Assembly: GCF_000802385.1 (NCBI RefSeq)
Contig: NZ_JTDN01000002.1
Span: forward strand, 248,001-312,000
Length of the DNA: 64,000 nt
From: Croceibacterium mercuriale
GTDB taxonomy: Bacteria; Pseudomonadota; Alphaproteobacteria; Sphingomonadales; Sphingomonadaceae
Reading direction: 5' to 3'
Every line of letters begins with the position of its first letter. Position 1 is the first letter of the stretch. The notes beneath the pieces are model-generated. The model ran no database searches and was not told where the DNA came from. It saw only the letters and a list, made by a program, of their open reading frames with translations. The position numbers were made by a program, and so were the translations under genes. Below, piece by piece: positions 43,683 to 52,884 of this stretch.

Positions 43683-44138
43683 TCAGTCGCGCAAGGCGAA
43701 GATCGCATCGACCTCTACTGCGGCGCCGAGCGGCAGGGCCGGCACCCCGACCGCGCTGCGGGCATGTTTGCCTGCTTCGCCGAACACCGCCACCATCAGG
43801 TCCGATGCACCATTGGCGACCTTGGGCTGGTCGGTGAAATCCGGAGTCGAGCTGACGAATGCGCCCAGCTTCACCACACGATCCACCCGGTCCAGCAGGC
43901 CGGCGGCGTCCAGCTGCGCCAGGATCATCAGCCCGCAGGCACGCGCGGCATCGCCGCCCTGCTCCGTCGCGATGCTCTCCCCCAACCGGCCGGTCACCAG
44001 CTGGCCATCAATGAAGGGCAGCTGCCCCGACAGGTGGACCATGTTGCCGACCACCACCAGTGGCACATAGGATGCCACCGGTGCGGCGGCCGTGGGTAGC
44101 GTCAGGCCGAGTTCGGCGATGCGGGCGTGGATGGTCAT
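43683..44138 (-). CDS. RidA family protein (YjgF/YER057c/UK114)
   Basis: 151 residues from the ATG at 44138. VVVGNMVHLSGQLPFIDGQLVTGRLGE and HARSAVGVPALPLGAAVEVDAIFALRD fit the longer RidA-like subgroup; the conserved arginine and glutamate near the C-terminus are present. RidA hydrolyses reactive 2-aminoacrylate; this subgroup may act differently. Overlaps the HAD gene by 4 bases (ATGA). Confidence 0.88.
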   Translation of the reverse strand: MTIHARIAELGLTLPTAAAPVASYVPLVVVGNMVHLSGQLPFIDGQLVTGRLGESIATEQGGDAARACGLMILAQLDAAGLLDRVDRVVKLGAFVSSTPDFTDQPKVANGASDLMVAVFGEAGKHARSAVGVPALPLGAAVEVDAIFALRD

Positions 44139-44761
44139 GCAGGCTCCTTCCGGTGAAGATTGTCCAGCAGCCATGGCACTGCGTCGGCCCAGTTGTCGAT
44201 CCGGGCATGCGCATGGCCGGCACTCAACGCACAGGGCACTTGCCCCGCAATCGCCGGCTCGCCGCAGAAATGCAGCCGGCCGACAAGCGGCGCATGTTCG
44301 GCAGCAGAGGCATGGTGCTGCGCCAGATCGTCGATGAAAACGGCGCGAGGCGCGCCATGCTCGTCCATGATCTGCCGGATGCGGGCGCCCTTCGGCCCCT
44401 GATTGGTGAAGACCGGCACATCCACGCCGAAGGCCCGCAGCTGCGCGGTCCGGGCTGCGCCGAAGCGGTCCTGCAGATTGGTGAGGATGACCACGTCCGC
44501 CTCGCGCTGCAACTCGGCGATCGCCTCCAGCGCACCTTCGATGGGAGTCTGGCGCGGCATTTCGGTATCGAAGAAGTCGTTCAGCAGCAGCCACATCTCC
44601 GCTTCTTTCAGTACCGCGGCGTCACGCCGCATGGACTGCGCGAAGGAGGCACCCGTCAGGTCGAAGGTGACGCCGTGCTCGGCGTCCAGCCAATCGCGGA
44701 AATGCCGCACCATGTGCAGCAACACCTCGTCGCAATCGGAAATGACCAGTGGACGCGGCAT
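44135..44761 (-). CDS. HAD family hydrolase
   Basis: 208 residues from the ATG at 44761. Motif I ISDCDEVLLHM (nucleophile D9, acid D11), motif II VVILTNLQ, motif III lysine in GPKGARI, motif IV AVFIDDLAQH. A phosphatase-type HAD with a helical cap; substrate unknown. The TGATG overlap with DUF3572 upstream and ATGA with RidA downstream make a tight three-gene operon. Confidence 0.88.
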   Translation of the reverse strand: MPRPLVISDCDEVLLHMVRHFRDWLDAEHGVTFDLTGASFAQSMRRDAAVLKEAEMWLLLNDFFDTEMPRQTPIEGALEAIAELQREADVVILTNLQDRFGAARTAQLRAFGVDVPVFTNQGPKGARIRQIMDEHGAPRAVFIDDLAQHHASAAEHAPLVGRLHFCGEPAIAGQVPCALSAGHAHARIDNWADAVPWLLDNLHRKEPA

Positions 44762-45036
44762 CAGCAGGGCAGTCGCCGCCGCGCGCCGGCTAGCTGTTCC
44801 GGCATGATGCCCAGCGCATCGGCCGCCCCTTCCAGATCCGGCTCGTGCGCGGAAAGGAAATCCAGCACCGCGGCCTGTGTAGGGCATTCGGCGATGGACG
44901 TGCGCAGGGCATCGGGCGTCAGGCCGGTCAGATCCAGGAAGCGTTGCGCCCGCAGGCTGTCGCCCAGCAACCAGGCAAGTGCGCCCAGCGCCAGCTCGGC
45001 CGGGTCGTGCGGTTCAGGTGATGATGTGCGCAGCAT
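44761..45036 (-). CDS. DUF3572 family protein
   Basis: 91 residues. DPAELALGALAWLLGDSLRAQRFLDLTGLTPDALR is the DUF3572 core, an all-helical family found almost only in Alphaproteobacteria, function unknown. Overlaps the HAD start by one base (TGATG). First gene of the operon; diverges from the ACP-spt pair with 140 bases between. Confidence 0.88.
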   Translation of the reverse strand: MLRTSSPEPHDPAELALGALAWLLGDSLRAQRFLDLTGLTPDALRTSIAECPTQAAVLDFLSAHEPDLEGAADALGIMPEQLAGARRRLPC

Positions 45037-45176
45037 GAGACCCGCTCCCGTGGTTCAGGTGCGGGCCAGATGGGGTATCGCAACACGCTTGTCGAGGCGG
45101 GGCACGTCACGGCCATGCTTGACATGGACCGCGCCCGCCGCTTTGCCCAGCCCATCAAGCTAGCGAAAGACATGCC

Positions 45177-45425
45177 ATGGACCGCGCCGCCATCGACAGC
45201 CGTATCAGAACGCTGATCGAACCTTTCAACAAGAAGGATGTCGCCATCACCGATGCAACGACCTTTGCCGGCGATCTGGAATTCGACAGCCTGACAGTGA
45301 TGGATTTCGTCGCCGAGATCGAGGACGAGTTCGACGTCATCATCAGCATGAACCAGCAGGCCGAGATCGAGAATTACGGCCAGCTCGTCACCGCGGTCGG
45401 CACCCTGGCAGGGAACGACGCCTGA
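45177..45425 (+). CDS. Acyl carrier protein for sphingolipid synthesis
   Basis: 82 residues. FAGDLEFDSLTVMDFVAEIEDEFDV contains the phosphopantetheine serine S38 in an acidic ACP helix II. Its last base is the first base of the next gene (TGATG), so it is made with the serine palmitoyltransferase and is its probable acyl donor, as shown for the ACP next to spt in other sphingolipid-making bacteria. A TTGACA lies at 45118 without a clear -10. Confidence 0.93.
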   Translation: MDRAAIDSRIRTLIEPFNKKDVAITDATTFAGDLEFDSLTVMDFVAEIEDEFDVIISMNQQAEIENYGQLVTAVGTLAGNDA

Positions 45426-46675
45426 TGAGCGAGGGTGTGAGCGAGGCCGACCGGCCCGAGGTGCTGGCGGGCGCGGGCCCCGATCTGTTCAGCAAGTTTG
45501 ATGGCGTGATCGGCATGCGCACCGCTCTGCTGGACAGCGGCGTCACCGATCCGTTCAACCTGGTGATGGAAAAGGTGCTCAGCCCGACACGCGCCATTTG
45601 CAGCGGGCGGGACACGATCCTGCTGGGCACCTACAATTACATGGGCATGACCTTCGACCCGGACGTGATCGCCGCCGGCACGCAGGCACTGGCGGAATAT
45701 GGCAGCGGCACCACCGGCAGCCGCGTGCTGAACGGTACCTACCAGGGCCATCGTGAATGCGAGGACGCGCTGCGCGAGTTCTACGGCATGGATCATGCCA
45801 TGGTGTTTTCCACCGGCTACCAAGCCAATCTCGGCATCATCAGCACGATGGCCGGAAAGGGCGACTACATCGTCCTCGACATCGACAGCCATGCCAGCAT
45901 CTGGGACGGCTGTGCACTGGGCAATGCCGAGGTCGTGCCGTTCAAGCACAATGACATCGACGCCATGGAGAAGCGCCTGCGCCGCATCCCGGAAGGGGCC
46001 GGCAAGCTGGTCATCCTCGAGGGCGTCTATTCCATGCTGGGCGACATCGCCCCGCTCAGGGAAATGATCGCCGTCGCCAAGAAGTACGGCGCCATGGTGC
46101 TGGTGGACGAGGCCCACTCCATGGGCTTCATCGGCCCGAACGGCCGCGGCGTAGCCGAAGATCAGGGCGTGCTGGACCAGGTCGATTTCGTGATCGGCAC
46201 CTTCAGCAAGAGCGTGGGCACGGTTGGCGGCTTCTGCGTCAGCAACCATCCCAAGTTCGAGATCCTGCGCCTGGTCTGCCGTCCTTATGTCTTCACCGCC
46301 AGCCTCCCGCCTTCCGTGGTGGCGACGGCGGCGACCAGCATCCGCAAGCTGATGCACGGCGCGGACAAGCGCGCGCGGCTGTGGCGCAATTCGCGTACCC
46401 TGCATACAGGGCTGCTGGAACAGGGTTTTCGCCTCGGCACTTCCGAAACGCAGAGCGCCATCGTGGCCGTGATCATGCCGGACTTGGAGCGGGGCGCGAT
46501 GATGTGGGAAGCGCTGTTGCGCGAGGGGCTCTACGTCAATCTTGCCCGGCCGCCAGCCACGCCCGCCAACATGACGCTGCTGCGCTGTTCGCTCTGTGCC
46601 GAGCACAGCGAGGATGAAGTCGAGACCATCCTCGGCATGTTCCAGCGGGCCGGCAAGGCGGTGGGCATCATCTGA
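45425..46675 (+). CDS. spt: Serine palmitoyltransferase
   Basis: 416 residues, alpha-oxoamine synthase fold. PLP lysine K262 (GTFSKSVGTVGGF), ring-stacking H156, D228 and H231 correspond one-for-one to H159, D231, H234 and K265 of the soluble S. paucimobilis enzyme, and long stretches (LLGTYNYMGMTFDPDVIAAG, EGVYSMLGDIAPL) match it as I recall it. It condenses serine with a C16 acyl group to give 3-ketodihydrosphingosine. Coupled to its ACP. The later sphingolipid genes are not in the window. Confidence 0.96.
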   Translation: MSEGVSEADRPEVLAGAGPDLFSKFDGVIGMRTALLDSGVTDPFNLVMEKVLSPTRAICSGRDTILLGTYNYMGMTFDPDVIAAGTQALAEYGSGTTGSRVLNGTYQGHRECEDALREFYGMDHAMVFSTGYQANLGIISTMAGKGDYIVLDIDSHASIWDGCALGNAEVVPFKHNDIDAMEKRLRRIPEGAGKLVILEGVYSMLGDIAPLREMIAVAKKYGAMVLVDEAHSMGFIGPNGRGVAEDQGVLDQVDFVIGTFSKSVGTVGGFCVSNHPKFEILRLVCRPYVFTASLPPSVVATAATSIRKLMHGADKRARLWRNSRTLHTGLLEQGFRLGTSETQSAIVAVIMPDLERGAMMWEALLREGLYVNLARPPATPANMTLLRCSLCAEHSEDEVETILGMFQRAGKAVGII

Positions 46676-46706
46676 GCCGGCCCGCCCACTGCAATCAGCG
46701 GGCGGC
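46676..46706 (+). terminator. Hairpin between spt and the convergent DUF442 gene
   Basis: GCCCGC (46680-46685) pairs with GCGGGC (46698-46703), extended by GCC/GGC (46676-46678, 46704-46706) across a one-base bulge; loop of 12. It covers the 19-base gap and the end of the opposite gene, so it may end transcription from both directions. No T-run. Confidence 0.4.
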
Positions 46707-47138
46707 TGCGGCCGCGTATTGCTGATCCAGCAACGGCCGCAGCCCTGCAAGATCATAGCCAGCCGCGGATGCACGGTCCTGCAGCTCAGCCGGATGACGC
46801 CCGGCGCGAGCCTGGGCCAGCGCCCACAGCATGGTGGAGCGCGTGCCGGATCGACAATAGGCCAGTACCGGTCCGTCCGCCTGCCCGAGCGCCGCGGTCA
46901 GCCGCTCGACCTGGCTGGCCGAGAACCCCGCATGCGTCACCGGAATATCGACCCAGTCGAGCCCCAGGCGCTTGGCTTGATCCGCCAGGCTAGCGCCATC
47001 CGGCTGCCCGCTCTCCTCGTCATCGGGCCGGTTGTTGACGATCAGCCTGTAGCCTTGCGCCGCCGCCTGATCCAGGTCGCCCGGCTCAAGCTGCGGGCTG
47101 ACGGCAAAGCCTGTCTCCACTTCGACTAACTTGCTCAT
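46695..47138 (-). CDS. TIGR01244/DUF442 phosphatase-like sulfur transferase
   Basis: 147 residues. VSPQLEPGDLDQAAAQGYRLIVNNRPDDEE and the loop LAYCRSGTRSTMLWAL (CxxGxRS) match the DUF442 family, a dual-specificity-phosphatase fold linked to sulfide oxidation or sulfur transfer in Blh-like proteins. The active cysteine and arginine are intact. It follows the TerC gene by 10 bases on the same strand. Confidence 0.88.
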   Translation of the reverse strand: MSKLVEVETGFAVSPQLEPGDLDQAAAQGYRLIVNNRPDDEESGQPDGASLADQAKRLGLDWVDIPVTHAGFSASQVERLTAALGQADGPVLAYCRSGTRSTMLWALAQARAGRHPAELQDRASAAGYDLAGLRPLLDQQYAAAAAR

Positions 47139-47148
47139 CGGTCCTGCC

Positions 47149-47940
47149 TCAATCCTTCGTGCCGAAGACGGTACCCCGCCTCCGCTTCACCATGTTCAAC
47201 AGCTCCACCATGACCGAGAAACCCATGGCCGCATAGATGTAGCCCTTGGGTACGTGGAAGCCGAACCCGTCGGCGATCAGCACCAGCCCGATCATGACCA
47301 GGAACGACAAGGCCAGCATGATCAGGGTGGGATTGTCCTCGATGAAGCGTGACAGCGGGTCTGCCGCGACGAGCATGATACTGACGGTGATGATCACCGC
47401 CGTTACCATGATCGGCACCTCGTCCGTCATGCCGACCGCGGTCAGGATCGAATCGATGGAGAACACCACGTCCAGCGCCACGATCTGTGCGATCGCCGCG
47501 CGCAAGGTCAGCTGGGTCACCGCTTTCGCAGCGCCGGGCAAGGTTTCTCCGCGCTGCTCCGGCTCCATGTTGTGATGGATCTCCGTTGTCGCCTTCCACA
47601 ACAGGAACAGGCCACCAGCCAGAAGTATCAGGTCACGCCCGGAAAAGGCTGTCTCGAACGATGGCTGGCCATTGTAGCCGGGAGCGCCAGCCAGACCAAG
47701 ATCGAACAGCGGTTCCTGCAAGGTGACGATCCAGCCGATCAGCAGCAGCAATGCGATACGCATGCCCAAGGCGAGACCAAGCCCGAGTCGGCGGGCGAAC
47801 TGCTGCTGGTGCGCCGGCAGCCGATTCGACAGGATGGCGATGAACACCAGATTGTCGATTCCCAGTACCACCTCGAGAGCGATCAGGGTCAGCAATGCCA
47901 GCCAGGCGGCGGGATCGGTCAACAGTTCAAGATAGGGCAT
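47149..47940 (-). CDS. TerC family membrane protein
   Basis: 263 residues with about seven transmembrane helices. LEVVLGIDNLVFIAILSNRLP and ALDVVFSIDSILTAVGMTD carry the paired acidic motifs (GxDN and SxDS) of the TerC/Alx family, recently linked to manganese export and metalation of secreted proteins. Upstream of the DUF442 gene in one operon. Confidence 0.92.
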   Translation of the reverse strand: MPYLELLTDPAAWLALLTLIALEVVLGIDNLVFIAILSNRLPAHQQQFARRLGLGLALGMRIALLLLIGWIVTLQEPLFDLGLAGAPGYNGQPSFETAFSGRDLILLAGGLFLLWKATTEIHHNMEPEQRGETLPGAAKAVTQLTLRAAIAQIVALDVVFSIDSILTAVGMTDEVPIMVTAVIITVSIMLVAADPLSRFIEDNPTLIMLALSFLVMIGLVLIADGFGFHVPKGYIYAAMGFSVMVELLNMVKRRRGTVFGTKD

Positions 47941-48081
47941 GTAGCCCTGATGCGCACTTGGCCGCAGGCAGGCAAGTCAAGAACGACGCGACCCGCTCGG
48001 CGCACGGGTCATTTTAATGCTTCGCACCGCCCCTGTTTGTAAGCTATAGCGGTCGGGTGGAGTGGCGGAGCATATGCGACG

Positions 48082-48115
48082 CTGCCCGCCGGTGACAATT
48101 CTATCCGCCGGGCAG
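48082..48115 (+). promoter_or_regulatory. Hairpin in the 5' leader of the cold-shock gene
   Basis: CTGCCCG (48082-48088) pairs with CGGGCAG (48109-48115), 33 bases before the start codon. Cold-shock mRNAs often have structured leaders that change with temperature. The rest of the 207-base gap shows a TATAGC near 48047 but no convincing promoter and no gene. Confidence 0.3.
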
Positions 48116-48147
48116 TCACGGACGGAAAGCAAGGGTAAGTTCGGTAC

Positions 48148-48966
48148 ATGGGGTATGAAAAAGGTCGTCGCGGCCGGGGACGCGACAAGCGGGATGGCTT
48201 CGGCGAAGAAAGCTTCGACCCGTTCGGCGGCGGCTCTCCCTCGCGCTTCGGCGATGATGGATGGCAGGGCGGTGGCGGTGATCGCTTCGGTGGCGGCGGC
48301 GGCGGTGACCGATTCGGTGACAGCGGCGGGTCGCGCGGCGGCTACGGCGGCGGCGGTCGCAGCGGCGGTGGCGGCTTCGGCGGCGGCGGTGGTGGTGGCG
48401 GCTTCGGCGGCCCGCGCGGTCCTCGTCCCGGTGGCGGAGCAGGCGGCGGCGCTGGCGGCATGCCTGCACAGGTTGTCGGAGCTGGCCAGGGCAAGGTCAA
48501 GTTCTTCAACGCGCAGAAGGGCTTCGGCTTCATCCAGCGTGACGAAGGTGGTGCGGACGTGTTCGTCCACATCAGCCAGGTCGAGCGCGCTGGCCTGACC
48601 AGCCTTGCCGAAGGACAGGAAGTTGCTTTCAACCTGGTCGATCGCGGCGGCAAGATCTCTGCTGCCGACCTGCAGATCAGCGGCGACATCATCCCTGTCA
48701 CGGAACAACCGGCGCAGGAAAGCGCGCAGCAGCAGCGCCAGCTGACAGGCGAGCGTGCTTCGGGCACCGTCAAGTTCTTCAACGCGATGAAGGGCTTTGG
48801 CTTCATCACGCGGGATGATGGCAAGGAAGATGCCTTCGTCCACATCAGCGCGGTGGAACGGTCGGGCCTGCCCGGCATCAACGAAGGTGATCGCTTCGAG
48901 TTCGATCTCGAGATCGACCGACGTGGCAAGTTCTCCGCGGTGAACCTGGTGCCTGCGCAAGGGTGA
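48148..48966 (+). CDS. Twin cold-shock-domain protein with Gly-rich N-terminus
   Basis: 272 residues. The first 105 are a low-complexity Gly/Arg/Phe region (repeats such as GGGGDRF and GGGGFGG). Two cold-shock domains follow, each with RNP1 and RNP2 motifs: GKVKFFNAQKGFGFIQRDEGGADVFVHIS (from about 113) and GTVKFFNAMKGFGFITRDDGKEDAFVHIS (from about 206). Double-CSD proteins are typical of Alphaproteobacteria; the long RGG-like tail is less common and suggests RNA binding or condensate formation. Confidence 0.92.
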   Translation: MGYEKGRRGRGRDKRDGFGEESFDPFGGGSPSRFGDDGWQGGGGDRFGGGGGGDRFGDSGGSRGGYGGGGRSGGGGFGGGGGGGGFGGPRGPRPGGGAGGGAGGMPAQVVGAGQGKVKFFNAQKGFGFIQRDEGGADVFVHISQVERAGLTSLAEGQEVAFNLVDRGGKISAADLQISGDIIPVTEQPAQESAQQQRQLTGERASGTVKFFNAMKGFGFITRDDGKEDAFVHISAVERSGLPGINEGDRFEFDLEIDRRGKFSAVNLVPAQG

Positions 48967-49026
48967 GTCGGGTGCTGGTCGGCTGACCAGCGCTTGCTTC
49001 CCTGCTGTCACAACCGCGTACATTAC

Positions 49027-49057
49027 TGGCGGCTCTTCCTTCATGGGAGAGCCGCCA
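49027..49057 (+). terminator. Terminator-like hairpin after the cold-shock gene
   Basis: TGGCGGCTCT (49027-49036) and AGAGCCGCCA (49048-49057) form a perfect 10-bp stem with an 11-base loop, followed by TCATTCTTTC. It is 61 bases past the cold-shock stop and 35 bases before argD, so it probably separates these transcripts. Confidence 0.65.
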
Positions 49058-49091
49058 TCATTCTTTCAGAGCCAGCCCAGGATCCAGGTTG

Positions 49092-50282
49092 ATGACCATT
49101 ACCCCGCTGATGCCCGTGTATCCCAGATGCGCCGTGCGTCCGGTGCGCGGCGATCACTGTCACCTGATCGGTGAAGACGGCACGCGTTATCTCGACTTTG
49201 CAGCCGGCATCGCGGTCAATCTGCTGGGCCACTCCCATCCCGGCCTGATCGGCGCCATCCAGCAGCAGGCCGCCACGCTGATGCACGTGTCCAACCTGTA
49301 TGGCAGCCCGCAAGGCGAGCGGCTGGCGCAGCGCCTGGTCGACCTGACCTTTGCCGACACCGTCTTCTTCACCAATTCCGGTGCCGAGGCGGTCGAATGT
49401 GCGATCAAGACTGCGCGCGCCTATCACCAGCATGGCGGCGACCCGAACCGGTTCGAGCTGATCACCTTCAACAATGCCTTTCACGGGCGCACCATGGCCA
49501 CGATCAGCGCCTCTGATCAGGCCAAGATGCACAGCGGTTTCGCGCCGCTGCTACCAGGGTTCCGCTATGTCGAATTTGGAGATCTGCAAGCTGCGGCTGC
49601 AGCTATCGGACCCCAAACCGCCGGTTTCCTGGTAGAACCGATGCAGGGCGAAGGCGGCATCCGGCTGGCGTCGCAGCCGTTCCTGCAAGGATTGCGCGAA
49701 CTGGCCGACGAGCACGATCTGATGCTGGTGCTGGACGAGGTCCAGACGGGCGTGGCCCGCACCGGGACCATGTACCTGCACGAACAGTTCGGCCTTCAGC
49801 CGGATATTCTCGCGACCGCCAAGGGAATCGGCGGGGGCTTTCCTCTCGGCGCCTGTCTGGCGACGGAGAAGGCGGCGCGCGGCATGACCTTCGGCACTCA
49901 CGGCTCCACCTATGGCGGCAACCCGCTCGCCATGGCAGCGGGCAACGCCGTACTGGATGTAGTGAGCGACCCCGTCTTCCTTGAGCATGTGCGCACCTTG
50001 AGCGATCGGCTGAAGACACGCCTGAACCAGTTCATCGGCAACTATCCCGATCTGTTCGAGGAGGTCCGCGGCCGCGGCCTGATGCTCGGCCTGCGCCTCC
50101 GGACCGAACCGCGCGCCTTCATGCAGCATCTGCGTGACCATCATCAGCTCCTCACCGTCGCTGCGGGCGACAACACGCTGCGCCTGCTGCCCCCGCTGGT
50201 GATCGGTGATGCGGAGATCGAGGAATTCTTTGCCAAGCTGTCCGCCGGCGCCGCCAGCTTCCCGATGTCGCAGGTTGCCTGA
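49092..50282 (+). CDS. argD: Acetylornithine/succinyldiaminopimelate aminotransferase
   Basis: 396 residues from the ATG at 49092. [39 protein letters not shown] at the N-terminus, [29 protein letters not shown] and the PLP lysine in [14 protein letters not shown]. It aminates N-acetylglutamate semialdehyde in arginine synthesis. argF begins on its final base (TGATG). Confidence 0.94.
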   Translation: MTITPLMPVYPRCAVRPVRGDHCHLIGEDGTRYLDFAAGIAVNLLGHSHPGLIGAIQQQAATLMHVSNLYGSPQGERLAQRLVDLTFADTVFFTNSGAEAVECAIKTARAYHQHGGDPNRFELITFNNAFHGRTMATISASDQAKMHSGFAPLLPGFRYVEFGDLQAAAAAIGPQTAGFLVEPMQGEGGIRLASQPFLQGLRELADEHDLMLVLDEVQTGVARTGTMYLHEQFGLQPDILATAKGIGGGFPLGACLATEKAARGMTFGTHGSTYGGNPLAMAAGNAVLDVVSDPVFLEHVRTLSDRLKTRLNQFIGNYPDLFEEVRGRGLMLGLRLRTEPRAFMQHLRDHHQLLTVAAGDNTLRLLPPLVIGDAEIEEFFAKLSAGAASFPMSQVA

Positions 50283-51214
50283 TGAGGTATCAGCACTTCC
50301 TCGATCTGAAGGATATCGATCCGACGGCGCTGCAGCGGATGGTCGCGGTTGCCGCCAACCGCAAGGATGCCCGGACCGGGCTGCCGAAGGGTGCCGCCGA
50401 CCCCGATCGCCCGCTTGATGGCCACGTACTTGCCATGGTGTTCGAGAAAAGCTCCACCCGTACCCGGGTGAGCTTCGACGTCGCCATGCGCCAGCTCGGC
50501 GGCGCAGCCATCGTGCTGGACTCGTCCAGCACGCAGCTTGGCCGCGGCGAATCGATTGCCGACACGGCACGGGTGCTCAGCCGCATGGCGGATGCCATCA
50601 TGATCCGCACCGATGATCATGCCAAGCTGCTGGAACTGGCGCATCATGCGACGGTGCCGGTGATCAACGGACTGACTGATCTTTCGCATCCGTGCCAGAT
50701 CATGGCCGATCTGCTCACCTTGCACGAACGCGGCCGCTCCTTGGCTGGCTTGCAGGTCGCCTGGTTCGGCGATTGCAATAACGTGCTGCATTCCCTGATC
50801 GAGGCAGCAGGCCTGTTCCGCTTCGACCTGCGCATCGCCACGCCTGCCGGCTACCTGCCGAACGCGACAACCATCTCCGCGGCCCAGGCAGCCGGAGCAA
50901 ACGTCACCGTTACCGCCGATCCGCTGACTGCCGCGCGCGAGGCGGACGTTCTGGTCACCGACACCTGGGTCTCGATGGGGCAGGCGCACCAGGAAGAAAA
51001 ACTGGCAGCCCTCGCCCCGTTCCAGGTGAACGATGCACTGTTTGCCGTCGCGCGGCGGGACGCGGTGTTCCTGCATTGCCTGCCCGCCCATGTCGGCGAG
51101 GAAGTCAGCGTCGACGTGTTCGAAAGCACGCGATCGCTGGTGTTTGACGAGGCCGAGAACCGGATCCACGCGCAGAAGTCCGTACTCCTGTGGTGCCAAG
51201 GCCTGCTGAACTGA
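50282..51214 (+). CDS. argF: Ornithine carbamoyltransferase
   Basis: 310 residues. Carbamoyl phosphate site [16 protein letters not shown] (STRTR), [11 protein letters not shown], and HCLPAH near the C-terminus are all present; HDD-like and SMG loops (VSMGQ) fit OTC. Makes citrulline from ornithine. In an operon with argD and followed by a hairpin before hslO. Confidence 0.96.
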   Translation: MRYQHFLDLKDIDPTALQRMVAVAANRKDARTGLPKGAADPDRPLDGHVLAMVFEKSSTRTRVSFDVAMRQLGGAAIVLDSSSTQLGRGESIADTARVLSRMADAIMIRTDDHAKLLELAHHATVPVINGLTDLSHPCQIMADLLTLHERGRSLAGLQVAWFGDCNNVLHSLIEAAGLFRFDLRIATPAGYLPNATTISAAQAAGANVTVTADPLTAAREADVLVTDTWVSMGQAHQEEKLAALAPFQVNDALFAVARRDAVFLHCLPAHVGEEVSVDVFESTRSLVFDEAENRIHAQKSVLLWCQGLLN

Positions 51215-51225
51215 TCACGGTGTGC

Positions 51226-51260
51226 GGTGCAAAGGCGGCCTTCCTGGCACCCTTTGCACC
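51226..51260 (+). terminator. 10-bp perfect hairpin between argF and hslO
   Basis: GGTGCAAAGG (51226-51235) and CCTTTGCACC (51251-51260) flank 15 bases in which GCC/GGC can extend the stem. It begins 12 bases after the argF stop and ends 17 bases before the hslO start. No T-run follows, so it may be partial termination, RNA processing or leader control of hslO. Confidence 0.45.
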
Positions 51261-51277
51261 AGCCCCGCAGACCTTAT

Positions 51278-52189
51278 ATGGCCGCCATGCAAATCGAATT
51301 CACCGCCACTTATGATGTCGACCAGGTCCTGACCTTCAGCCTGCCCGACAAAAGCGTGCGGGGCCGGATCGCCCGTATCGGGCCTGCCCTGTCAGAAATC
51401 CTTCAGGCACACGACTATCCTCCCGTCATCCGCCTGCTGCTGTCGGAGGCGCTGGTCATCACTACCCTGATGGGCAGCCTGATCCAGAAAAGCAGCGGGC
51501 AGTTGACGATCCAGGCCCAGTCCACCTCCGGCGTGGTGGAACTGCTGGTGTGCGATTTCCTCGACTCGCGCGTGCGCGGCTATGTCCAGTTCCGTGACGA
51601 TGCCATCCTGCAGCAGGATCGCCTGCCAGATCTCGCGCGCCTGTTCGGCGATGGTCGCCTGGTCGTGACCTTCGACATGGCCGCCAGCAAGGAACGTTAC
51701 CAAGGCCTGGTCGAACTGCGCGGCGCCTCGATGACACAGGTCGTGCGCCAGTACTTCATCCAGAGCGAACAGATTCCCACCGTCCTGCAGACCGCCATCA
51801 ACCTCGATGGCGACGAACCTGCCGCCGCCGGCATGCTACTGCAATATCTGCCCGATGGCGAGGAAGGCCGAACCCGGCTGGACACCCTGGACAGCGACTT
51901 TGGCTGGTCCTGCATCGCGCAGCTCGCCAGGACCACCGATGATCGCGACGATGCCTTGCTGGAGGAGCCCGGCCTGCGCTCCGCCCTGCGGCGCCTGTTC
52001 CCGGACGAGGACACCGTCATGGTGCACGAGACCACGGTGCTGCAGAAAGGCTGCCGGTGCTCGCTGGAGCATTACGACAGCATCCTGTCCCGCTTCTCCA
52101 AGGAAGATCGACGCGAGATGCAGAACGAGGACGGCGTCATCCTGGTCGATTGCGCCTTCTGCGCCCGCCAGTTCGCCATCCAGGACTGA
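51278..52189 (+). CDS. hslO: Redox-regulated chaperone Hsp33
   Basis: 303 residues from the ATG at 51278. The C-terminal redox switch is complete: [10 protein letters not shown] (CxC) and [10 protein letters not shown] (CxxC), four zinc cysteines. The N-terminal chaperone domain has [28 protein letters not shown]. Oxidation releases zinc and activates holdase function. queC follows after 5 bases. Confidence 0.96.
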   Translation: MAAMQIEFTATYDVDQVLTFSLPDKSVRGRIARIGPALSEILQAHDYPPVIRLLLSEALVITTLMGSLIQKSSGQLTIQAQSTSGVVELLVCDFLDSRVRGYVQFRDDAILQQDRLPDLARLFGDGRLVVTFDMAASKERYQGLVELRGASMTQVVRQYFIQSEQIPTVLQTAINLDGDEPAAAGMLLQYLPDGEEGRTRLDTLDSDFGWSCIAQLARTTDDRDDALLEEPGLRSALRRLFPDEDTVMVHETTVLQKGCRCSLEHYDSILSRFSKEDRREMQNEDGVILVDCAFCARQFAIQD

Positions 52190-52194
52190 CCCGG

Positions 52195-52884
52195 ATGAGC
52201 GACATGCCCAAGGCCGTGGTCCTGCTGTCCGGCGGGCTGGATTCGATGGTTGCCGCCGGCTTGGCCAGGCAGGGCGGCTATGCCGTCCATGCGCTGACCG
52301 TGGATTATAATCAACGGCACCGGGTAGAGCTGTCGGCGGCCGCCCGGATTGCACAAGAGCTGCAGGTTGCCGCGCATGTCGTGCTGCCGCTGGACCTGAG
52401 CCAGTTTGGCGGCTCCGCCCTGACCAGCGATATCGCAGTGCCCAAGACCGGGGCGAGCGGGGTGGATGACGATATTCCCGTCACCTACGTGCCCGCGCGC
52501 AACATGATATTCCTGTCGCTCGCCATGGGCTGGGCCGAAGCGCTGGGCGCCCGCGACATCTTCATCGGCGTCAATGCGCTGGATTATTCCGGCTATCCCG
52601 ATTGCCGGCCGGAATTCATCAGCAGCTTCGTCGCCACGGCCAATCTGGCGACAAAGGCCGGGGTGGAAGGGCATGGCGTTACCATCCACACTCCGCTGCA
52701 GCACTGGGGCAAGGCCCGCATCGCGCAGGAGGCCGCTGCGCTCGGGCTCGATCCGGGCATGAGCTGGTCCTGCTACGATCCGACGCCTGATGGCATCGCC
52801 TGCGGCACCTGCGACAGCTGCCGCCTGCGCCGGAAGGGCTTTGCCGACGCGCAGCTGATCGACCCGACCCCTTACGCCGCCTGA
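52195..52884 (+). CDS. queC: 7-cyano-7-deazaguanine synthase QueC
   Basis: 229 residues. PP-loop [46 protein letters not shown], and the zinc cysteines in [23 protein letters not shown]. It makes preQ0, the precursor of queuosine. Its last 13 bases overlap the end of the DUF2793 gene on the other strand, so the GTA-type cluster abuts a housekeeping gene with no spacer. Confidence 0.96.
   Translation: MSDMPKAVVLLSGGLDSMVAAGLARQGGYAVHALTVDYNQRHRVELSAAARIAQELQVAAHVVLPLDLSQFGGSALTSDIAVPKTGASGVDDDIPVTYVPARNMIFLSLAMGWAEALGARDIFIGVNALDYSGYPDCRPEFISSFVATANLATKAGVEGHGVTIHTPLQHWGKARIAQEAAALGLDPGMSWSCYDPTPDGIACGTCDSCRLRRKGFADAQLIDPTPYAA

Noticed and set aside
45118-45146. Sigma-70 promoter for ACP-spt from TTGACA
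   Set aside because: The -35 is perfect, but at 16-18 bases downstream there is no acceptable -10 (TTTGCC).
48200-48480. Short tandem GGC-rich repeats read as a DNA repeat or CRISPR
   Set aside because: They are codons for the Gly-rich segment, irregular in spacing and with no repeat-spacer structure.
48062-48598. 178-residue + strand ORF overlapping the cold-shock gene
   Set aside because: Ala/Ser-rich alternate frame of the Gly-rich region; the two cold-shock domains fix the real frame.
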